The position numbers and the translations under genes are program-made. A stretch of DNA of 64,000 nucleotides from CAYHCE01 sp964355015 (lineage in GTDB: Bacteria > Cyanobacteriota > Cyanobacteriia > PCC-6307 > Cyanobiaceae): contig CAYHCE010000003.1 of assembly GCA_964355015.1 (NCBI GenBank), positions 1 through 64,000 on the forward strand, in the 5' to 3' direction. A model generated the notes under the pieces. The model ran no database searches and was not told where the DNA came from. It was given only the letters and a program-made list of their open reading frames with translations. Positions within the stretch are counted from its first letter, which is position 1; the number at the start of each line of letters is the position of its first letter. Shown piece after piece: positions 58,824-64,000 of this stretch.

Positions 58824-59231
58824 TCAGCGCTTGGAGAACTGGGGGGCCTTGCGGGCTTTCTTCAGGCCGTACTTGCGGCGCTCCTTGGCTCGAGGGTCGC
58901 GGCTGAGGTGACCCTCGGTCTTGAGTGGCTTGCGGTTGTCCGGGGAGAGATCGCACAGGGCCCGGGCGGCGCCCTGCTTGATCGCGTCGGCCTGGCCGGT
59001 GAGGCCACCGCCCTTCACGTTCACCAGCAGGTCGTAGGCGGTGGCGAGGCCGAGGGTTTCCAGCGGAGCCTTCACCGCCGAGAGGTAGCTCGGGTTGTAG
59101 TTGAGGTAGTTGTCGCCGGGGCGGCCGTTGATGGTGATCGAGCCGGTGCCGGGCACGACACGCACCCGGGCCACGGCCGTCTTGCGACGACCCGTGCCCC
59201 AGTAGACGACGCGGTTGGAAGCGGTGCTCAT
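58824..59231 (-). CDS. rpsI: 30S ribosomal protein S9
   Basis: This 135-residue small-subunit protein has YWGTGRRKTAVARVRVVPG, GRPGDNYLNYN, VNVKGGGLTGQADAIKQGAARAL and the basic C-terminus DPRAKERRKYGLKKARKAPQFSKR, whose terminal Lys-Arg contacts the P-site tRNA. The ATG overlaps the rplM stop (ATGA), the usual coupled L13-S9 pair. Confidence 0.98.
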   Translation of the reverse strand: MSTASNRVVYWGTGRRKTAVARVRVVPGTGSITINGRPGDNYLNYNPSYLSAVKAPLETLGLATAYDLLVNVKGGGLTGQADAIKQGAARALCDLSPDNRKPLKTEGHLSRDPRAKERRKYGLKKARKAPQFSKR

Positions 59232-59680
59232 CGGGCGGTGGCGGAAGGATCGAGGGCGAGAACCTGGGGCTGCTGGGCGGCGTGGGGATGCGCGGCGCCT
59301 TTGTAGACCTTCAGCTTGCGGAAGAGCTGACGCCCGAGGGCATTGTGGGGAAGCATGCCTTTGATGGCCTTCTCGACGATTCGCTCGGGCAGCCGGGCCT
59401 GCAGGGCGGCGAAGGTTTCGGTCTTCATGCCGCCGGGCCGACCGGAGTGACGCCGATAGACCTTCTGGGTGGCCTTGTTGCCGCTGATGCGGATCTTGTC
59501 GGCGTTGACGACGATGACGAAATCACCGGCGTCCAGGTGGGGCGTGAAGGTGGGCTTGTTCTTGCCGCGCAGCACGCTGGCCACTTCACTGGCCAGGCGG
59601 CCGAGGGTCTGATTCTCCGCGTCCACCAGATACCACTGGCGGTCGAGGGAATCGAGAGAGGGAACGAGGGTCTTGTTCAT
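59228..59680 (-). CDS. rplM: 50S ribosomal protein L13
   Basis: This 150-residue early-assembly protein of the large subunit starts MNKTLVPSLDSLDRQWYLVD. It has LGRLASEVASVLRGKNKPTF, GDFVIVVNADKIRISGNK, KVYRRHSGRPGG and MLPHNALGRQLFRKLKVYKG. The start at 59680 matches homologues; upstream codons are unconserved. It is coupled to rpsI. Confidence 0.98.
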   Translation of the reverse strand: MNKTLVPSLDSLDRQWYLVDAENQTLGRLASEVASVLRGKNKPTFTPHLDAGDFVIVVNADKIRISGNKATQKVYRRHSGRPGGMKTETFAALQARLPERIVEKAIKGMLPHNALGRQLFRKLKVYKGAAHPHAAQQPQVLALDPSATAR

Positions 59681-59792
59681 CGCACCGGCAGGCCGGATCG
59701 GAGTAGGGCGCCATCCCGGTGGATGGGGCTGGACAGGGGGGTGAAACGGCACGGCCACTGAAGCTCAGTGGCCCGCAGCCCGTTCGATGAGC

Positions 59793-60665
59793 CTAAACCT
59801 TTGCCCGTCTGCCCCCCTCGGGGGCACCGCTGGCTGGCTCCGGCGGATCCTGGCATTCCAGCCAATACCGCGGCTGGCAATCATACCAGGCCTGCTTCGG
59901 GAACACCGGCTCCGGGTAGCCCACCCGCAGCAGGCAGAGACCCTGGGGAGGCGCGGCCTCCTTCACTTCGGAGCGGGCACGTCGGCGCCAGCGCTGCTCG
60001 AAGGCGGCGGGATCGAGACGGCCCTCCCCCACCGCCACCAGCTGCCCCATCAGCAGCCGCACCATGCCGTAGAGAAAGCCGCTGGCCTGGATCTCGGTCA
60101 CGATCAGGTCCCCACGGCGCTCCAGGCTCACCTCCTGTACCCGGGTGCGGGCATGGGACCGGCTGCTGCCTGCCCGCTGGAAGGCGGTGAAGTCATGGTG
60201 GCCGATCAGACCCCTGAGGGCTTCGGCCATGGCCCGGTCATCGAGGCGATGGCGGTAGCGGTGCCAGCTCCAGGGCGCCAGGAACAGGTTCGGACCGCGG
60301 CCATTGTAGAGCGTATAGCGATAGCGGCGGTAGGTGGCCGAGAAGCAGGCATGCCAGTCGTTCGGGACGGCGGCGGCAGCCCGGACCCGGATGCTGGCGG
60401 GAAGTCGTCCGTTCAGGGCCGCGGGCCAGCTCTGGGCCGGGATCGGACCGCTCACGTCGACGTGAACCACCTGGGCGGCGGCGTGGACGCCGCTGTCGGT
60501 GCGGCCGGCGGCCACGGCCCGCAGCGGCCGCAGGGGATCAAGGGCCTCCAGGGCGGCTTCGAGGGTTGCCTGGACGCTGGCCTGGCCAGGCTGTCGCTGC
60601 CAGCCATGAAAGGACGAACCCTCGTACTGCAGGCAAAGGGCGATCCGGCGGATCGGCCCTTCCAC
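59793..60665 (-). CDS. truA: tRNA pseudouridine synthase A
   Basis: It makes pseudouridine at tRNA positions 38-40. The 290 residues start with RRIALCLQYEGSSFHGWQRQ. The catalytic Asp lies in AAGRTDSGVHAAAQVVH, and YRRYRYTLYNG and IQASGFLYGMVRLLMGQLVAVG are further conserved stretches. The C-terminal 40 residues with Pro/Gly are variable. It is between rplQ and rplM, as in other cyanobacteria. Confidence 0.96.
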   Translation of the reverse strand: MEGPIRRIALCLQYEGSSFHGWQRQPGQASVQATLEAALEALDPLRPLRAVAAGRTDSGVHAAAQVVHVDVSGPIPAQSWPAALNGRLPASIRVRAAAAVPNDWHACFSATYRRYRYTLYNGRGPNLFLAPWSWHRYRHRLDDRAMAEALRGLIGHHDFTAFQRAGSSRSHARTRVQEVSLERRGDLIVTEIQASGFLYGMVRLLMGQLVAVGEGRLDPAAFEQRWRRRARSEVKEAAPPQGLCLLRVGYPEPVFPKQAWYDCQPRYWLECQDPPEPASGAPEGGRRAKV

Positions 60666-60728
60666 GGCGGACGAGGGTGCGGAGTGGGTGACGGCGGGTG
60701 TCAGACCGGAAGTGTGAGGCCCGGGTGG

Positions 60729-61079
60729 TCAGACCAGCTCGATGATGGCCATCTCGGCGTTGTCGCCGCGACGGGGCACCGTGCGGATGATGCGGGTGTA
60801 GCCGCCGTTGCGGTCGCCATAGCGCTCCTGGGCCTTGTCGAACAGGGAGTGCACGAGTTGCTTGTCGAAGATGTAGCCGATGGCGCGGCGACGGGAGGAC
60901 AGGCTGCCCTCCTTGGCCAGGGTGATCATCCGTTCGGTCTCGTTCCGCAGGGCCTTGGCACGGGCCTTGGTTGTGGTGACGCGGCCTTCGCGGATCAGCT
61001 GGGTGGTGAGGCCGCGCAGCAGGGCCTTGCGTTGGTCGGCGGGGCGTCCGAGCAGGGGGACGCGGCACTGGTGTCGCAT
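60729..61079 (-). CDS. rplQ: 50S ribosomal protein L17
   Basis: This 116-residue large-subunit protein starts MRHQCRVPLLGRPADQRKALLRGL and has TTQLIREGRVTTTKARAKALRN, then RYGDRNGGYTRIIRTVPRRGDNAEMAIIEL. It lies 37 bp after rpoA. Confidence 0.98.
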   Translation of the reverse strand: MRHQCRVPLLGRPADQRKALLRGLTTQLIREGRVTTTKARAKALRNETERMITLAKEGSLSSRRRAIGYIFDKQLVHSLFDKAQERYGDRNGGYTRIIRTVPRRGDNAEMAIIELV

Positions 61080-61116
61080 GGTTCCGGGAGGGGTGGGAGA
61101 GGGGAAGCGGTGCCGC

Positions 61117-62055
61117 TCAGACGGTGGTGCGGCTCTGGGGCAGGGAGATGCCGATCCGCTCCAGGGCCTCGATGACCTCGTCGGCCGACTTGGAGCCGAA
61201 GTTCTTGATTTCGAGGAGGTCTTCGTAGCTGAAGCCCATCAGATCGGAGACCGAGTTCACCTGGGCACGCTTGAGGCAGTTGTAGGCCCGCACCGACAGG
61301 TTCAGTTCCTCGAGAGGAATCTGACTCTCCGCCGACGGCTCGGGCTCCAGGCCCGGCTCCTCCACCATGGTGAGGCTGGCCAGGGGCTGAAACAGGGCAA
61401 TGAGCTGGTTCGCCGCCTGGGCCATGGCGTCGTCGGGGGTGATCGAGCCGCTGGTGAGAATCTCCAGCCGCAGGCGCTCGCGGGCTGAACCGCCCTCACC
61501 GACGGCGGTTTCGTCCACGGTGTAGTTCACCCGGCGCACAGGCATGAACACGGCATCGATCTGCAGCAGGTCGATGGCGCTGGTGTCCTCGTGGTGGCGG
61601 TCCACGGGGCGGTAGCCCACGCCACGTTCGACGTGCACTTCCATCTCCAGCGAGTGCCCCTCGGCCACGGTGGCGATCGGCCGGTCGAGGTCGACCACCT
61701 GAACCTGCGAGGAGAACTGCAGGTCGGCGGCGGTGACGGTGGCCGGACCGTTGACGACGAGACGGCCGATCTCCAGCTCGCGGCTGCGACTGTTGACCAC
61801 CACTTCCTTGCAGTTCAGCAGGATGTCCAGCACGTCTTCCCGGACGCCGGGGACGGTGGCGTACTCATGGTTGACGCTGGCGATCCGCACGGCGGTGATG
61901 GCGCTGCCCTCCATGCCCCCCATCAGGACACGACGCAGGGCGTTGCCGAGGGTGATGGCCTGACCACGGTCGAGGGGCCCGATCACGAACACCCCGGTCT
62001 GGGAGCGGTCGTCCGCGATTTGATGCTCGACCCGATCGATCTGATACTGATGCAC
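61117..62055 (-). CDS. rpoA: RNA polymerase subunit alpha
   Basis: This 312-residue assembly subunit starts MHQYQIDRVEHQIADDRSQT. The alpha-NTD has GPLDRGQAITLGNALRRVLMGGMEGSAITAVRI. The alpha-CTD (about 245-312) has LNLSVRAYNCLKRAQVNSVSDLM and IKNFGSKSADEVIEALE for DNA and regulator contacts. It follows rpsK by 50 bp in the classic rpsM-rpsK-rpoA-rplQ order. Confidence 0.98.
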   Translation of the reverse strand: MHQYQIDRVEHQIADDRSQTGVFVIGPLDRGQAITLGNALRRVLMGGMEGSAITAVRIASVNHEYATVPGVREDVLDILLNCKEVVVNSRSRELEIGRLVVNGPATVTAADLQFSSQVQVVDLDRPIATVAEGHSLEMEVHVERGVGYRPVDRHHEDTSAIDLLQIDAVFMPVRRVNYTVDETAVGEGGSARERLRLEILTSGSITPDDAMAQAANQLIALFQPLASLTMVEEPGLEPEPSAESQIPLEELNLSVRAYNCLKRAQVNSVSDLMGFSYEDLLEIKNFGSKSADEVIEALERIGISLPQSRTTV

Positions 62056-62105
62056 GGCCTGAAGGTGGTGAAGAGGAACGCCCGGGGGCTGTAAAGAAAG
62101 AGGAC

Positions 62106-62498
62106 TCAGACCCGCCGGCGCTTGGAACGGCGACAGCCGTTGTGGGGCAGAGGCGTGACATCGCGGATCAGGGTGATCTCCAGGCCGGACACCTGCAGAG
62201 CCCGGATCGCGGTTTCACGCCCCGAGCCTGGCCCGCGGACCAGCACCTCGATCTGCCGCATGCCCTGCTCCAGTGCCCGGCGGGCGGCGGCCTCCGCCGC
62301 CGTCTGAGCGGCGAAGGGGGTTCCCTTGCGGGCACCCTTGAAGCCGCTGGCGCCGGCAGACGACCAGGAGATCACCTCGCCCGCCGTGTCGGTGATCGAC
62401 ACGATGGTGTTGTTGAAGGTGCTCTGGATGTGCGCCACACCGTTGGGCACATTGCGCTTGGTTTTCTTCGCGCCGGTTTTCTTGGCTGGCTTCGCCAT
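62106..62498 (-). CDS. rpsK: 30S ribosomal protein S11, intact copy
   Basis: This 130-residue small-subunit protein of the mRNA exit/platform region starts MAKPAKKTGAKKTKRNVPNG. It has HIQSTFNNTIVSITD, GAGASGFKG-like SAGASGFKGARKGTPFAAQ, and ends with DVTPLPHNGCRRSKRRRV. It is complete, unlike the partial copy fused to S13 directly upstream. Bases 62121-62498 are identical to the corresponding part of that fusion. Confidence 0.97.
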   Translation of the reverse strand: MAKPAKKTGAKKTKRNVPNGVAHIQSTFNNTIVSITDTAGEVISWSSAGASGFKGARKGTPFAAQTAAEAAARRALEQGMRQIEVLVRGPGSGRETAIRALQVSGLEITLIRDVTPLPHNGCRRSKRRRV

Positions 62499-63648
62499 GG
62501 ACAGGGGCCTGATGGGGTAGGGGAGTGGAGGGCCTTAGCGCCACTGGGGCGGTTCAGCGGGCGGCTTACTTCTTCTTGCCGGCCACGGTCTTGCGGGCGC
62601 CGCGACGGGTGCGGGCATTGGTGCGGGTGCGCTGGCCGCGCACGGGCAGGCCCATGCGGTGGCGGCGGCCCCTCACGCAGCCGATGTCCTGAAGGCGCTT
62701 GAGGGCCATGCCTTCCTGGCGTCGCAGGTCGCCCTCGAGGGTGAAGCCCTCGGCGGCCGCCCGCAGCTTCTGCACGTCGGCGTCATCGAGATCCTTGACG
62801 CGCGTATCAGGGTTGACGCCCGTTTTGGCCAGAATCTTCTGGGCACGGGTCAACCCGATGCCGTACACGTAAGTGAGAGAAATCTTGGAACGGCGACAGC
62901 CGTTGTGGGGCAGAGGCGTGACATCGCGGATCAGGGTGATCTCCAGGCCGGACACCTGCAGAGCCCGGATCGCGGTTTCACGCCCCGAGCCTGGCCCGCG
63001 GACCAGCACCTCGATCTGCCGCATGCCCTGCTCCAGTGCCCGGCGGGCGGCGGCCTCCGCCGCCGTCTGAGCGGCGAAGGGGGTTCCCTTGCGGGCACCC
63101 TTGAAGCCGCTGGCGCCGGCAGACGACCAGGAGATCACCTCGCCCGCCGTGTCGGTGATCGACACGATGGTGTTGTTGAAGGTGCTCTGGATGTGCGCCA
63201 CACCGTTGGGCACATTGCGCTTGGTTTTCTTCGCGCCGGTTTTCTTGGCTGGCTTCGCCATGGACAGGGGCCTGATGGGGTAGGGGAGTGGAGGGCCTTA
63301 GCGCCACTGGGGCGGTTCAGCGGGCGGCTTACTTCTTCTTGCCGGCCACGGTCTTGCGGGCGCCGCGACGGGTGCGGGCATTGGTGCGGGTGCGCTGGCC
63401 GCGCACGGGCAGGCCCATGCGGTGGCGGCGGCCCCTCACGCAGCCGATGTCCTGAAGGCGCTTGAGGGCCATGCCTTCCTGGCGTCGCAGGTCGCCCTCG
63501 AGGGTGAAGCCCTCGGCGGCCGCCCGCAGCTTCTGCACGTCGGCGTCATCGAGATCCTTGACGCGCGTATCAGGGTTGACGCCCGTTTTGGCCAGAATCT
63601 TCTGGGCACGGGTCAACCCGATGCCGTACACGTAAGTGAGAGAAATCT
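62121..63648. repeat. Exact tandem duplication (763-bp period) of rpsK-rpsM sequence
   Basis: Bases 62121-62885 and 62884-63648 appear identical by eye (765 bp, overlapping by the 2 bases CT at the junction). One end lies in the last codons of rpsK, the other in codon 16-17 of rpsM. At the junction (62884-62885) the sequence switches from the rpsM start region to the rpsK end. It is either a very recent tandem duplication at a 2-bp microhomology or an assembly error. Confidence 0.92.
62566..63261 (-). CDS. In-frame S11-S13 fusion gene created by tandem duplication
   Basis: This 231-residue frame joins S11 residues 1-126 (through NGCRRSK) directly to S13 residues 17-121 (from ISLTYVYGIG). It lacks the last four residues of S11 and the first 16 of S13 and has no linker. 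Its start region with upstream 67 bp is the same as that of the intact rpsK, so it should be translated if the duplication is real. The product would be a chimera of two neighbouring small-subunit proteins. Intact rpsM and rpsK genes flank it, so it need not function. Confidence 0.85.
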   Translation of the reverse strand: MAKPAKKTGAKKTKRNVPNGVAHIQSTFNNTIVSITDTAGEVISWSSAGASGFKGARKGTPFAAQTAAEAAARRALEQGMRQIEVLVRGPGSGRETAIRALQVSGLEITLIRDVTPLPHNGCRRSKISLTYVYGIGLTRAQKILAKTGVNPDTRVKDLDDADVQKLRAAAEGFTLEGDLRRQEGMALKRLQDIGCVRGRRHRMGLPVRGQRTRTNARTRRGARKTVAGKKK

Positions 63649-63694
63649 CGACCCTCTTGTCGCGAGGGATATCGACACCGGCAATCCGAGCCAC
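63329..63694 (-). CDS. rpsM: 30S ribosomal protein S13, intact copy
   Basis: This 121-residue protein at the top of the 30S head starts MARIAGVDIPRDKRVEISLT. It has YGIGLTRAQKILAKTGVNPDTRVKDL, GDLRRQEGMALKRLQDIGC and RGRRHRMGLPVRGQRTRTNARTRRG ahead of the Lys-rich tail. It is the only complete S13 gene in the window. It lies 97 bp after rpmJ. Confidence 0.98.
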   Translation of the reverse strand: MARIAGVDIPRDKRVEISLTYVYGIGLTRAQKILAKTGVNPDTRVKDLDDADVQKLRAAAEGFTLEGDLRRQEGMALKRLQDIGCVRGRRHRMGLPVRGQRTRTNARTRRGARKTVAGKKK

Positions 63695-63791
63695 GAAGGA
63701 AACGATTCAGTTGGGCAGAGGGGGGAGCCAGGCCGGTTGGCCGGGCGGTGCGCCCCGGGGGGCGCACAGGAGGGAAGAGTCAGCGGGCAGT

Positions 63792-63905
63792 TCAGCCTTG
63801 GCGCTGCTTGTGCTTGGGATTGGTGCAGATCACCATCACCCGGCCGTGGCGGCGGATCACCCGGCATTTGTCGCACATCTTCTTGACTGAGGCACGCACC
63901 TTCAT
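63792..63905 (-). CDS. rpmJ: 50S ribosomal protein L36
   Basis: This 37-residue zinc-binding protein of the large subunit reads MKVRASVKKMCDKCRVIRRH and then GRVMVICTNPKHKQRQG. Its Cys-X2-Cys, later Cys and His ligands (C11, C14, C27, H32) form the zinc ribbon. It lies between adk and rpsM as in other cyanobacteria. Confidence 0.97.
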   Translation of the reverse strand: MKVRASVKKMCDKCRVIRRHGRVMVICTNPKHKQRQG

Positions 63906-63951
63906 GGGCGGTGGCTCTCCATTTTTGCAAACAGCCACCGTATCACAGGGG

Positions 63952-64000
63952 TCAACCCAGACAGGTGCTGATCCGCTCGGCGATGGCCTCGACGCTGCCG
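63952..64000 (-). CDS. adk: C-terminal end of adenylate kinase (partial)
   Basis: Only the last 15 codons are in the window: GSVEAIAERISTCLG, then a stop at 63952-63954. The sequence fits the C-terminal helix of adenylate kinases, and the place directly upstream of rpmJ is where cyanobacteria carry adk. The identity rests mainly on gene order. Confidence 0.6.
   Translation of the reverse strand, partial: GSVEAIAERISTCLG

Overview
This 64 kb window is chromosomal DNA of a GC-rich unicellular alpha-cyanobacterium, most like Synechococcus or Cyanobium. The evidence is psaA/psaB, psaL/psaI, ndhH, a phylloquinone (men) gene set, a fused CbiG/CobJ cobalamin gene, many HIP1-type GCGATCGC octamers, and the order adk-rpmJ-rpsM-rpsK-rpoA-rplQ-truA-rplM-rpsI-rpmE-prfA. 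One 100-N run (41339-41438) shows it comes from a scaffolded draft assembly.

Layout. 1-2500: a less GC-rich accessory patch with a small dual-specificity phosphatase, a truncated YdcF-like gene and a decayed IS5-type transposase. 2502-11.5 kb: ClC channel, fused peptide-type ABC ATPase, Rel (p)ppGpp enzyme, SelO, MnmE. 11.5-15.1 kb: nadC and a complete GRRM RiPP cassette, grrP-grrA-grrM, whose precursor carries eight aromatic-X-Asn motifs; a decayed antisense gene follows. 15.9-25.7 kb: argS, hisC, trpG, dgkA, ybeY, prfB (with a programmed +1 frameshift), glutaredoxin, gshB, a membrane desaturase. 25.8-34.8 kb: a cyclic-nucleotide-domain patatin, then menF, menA, menC, menE, a seven-blade propeller protein and a DHNA-CoA thioesterase. 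34.8-46 kb: ndhH, rsmH, cysteine desulfurase, a LuxR-type regulator, an RluA-like protein lacking the usual catalytic Asp, a repeat protein broken by the gap, lipA, tRNA-Pro, cbiG-cobJ. 46-52 kb: psaA-psaB and the opposing psaI-psaL operon. 52-57 kb: glycosyltransferase, NlpC/P60, beta-lactamase-like hydrolase, tRNA-Ser, alr, HNH nuclease. 57-64 kb: the ribosomal protein/rpoA operon on the minus strand.

How the genes relate. Menaquinone-type genes (menF/A/C/E and the thioesterase) make phylloquinone, the A1 electron acceptor of the photosystem I core encoded about 12 kb away. The most notable structural anomaly is an exact tandem duplication of about 763 bp in the ribosomal operon. It leaves one intact rpsK and one intact rpsM and creates an in-frame S11-S13 fusion gene between them. 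The most notable biosynthetic system is the GRRM cassette. It belongs to a known class, but its product here is uncharacterised as far as I can tell.
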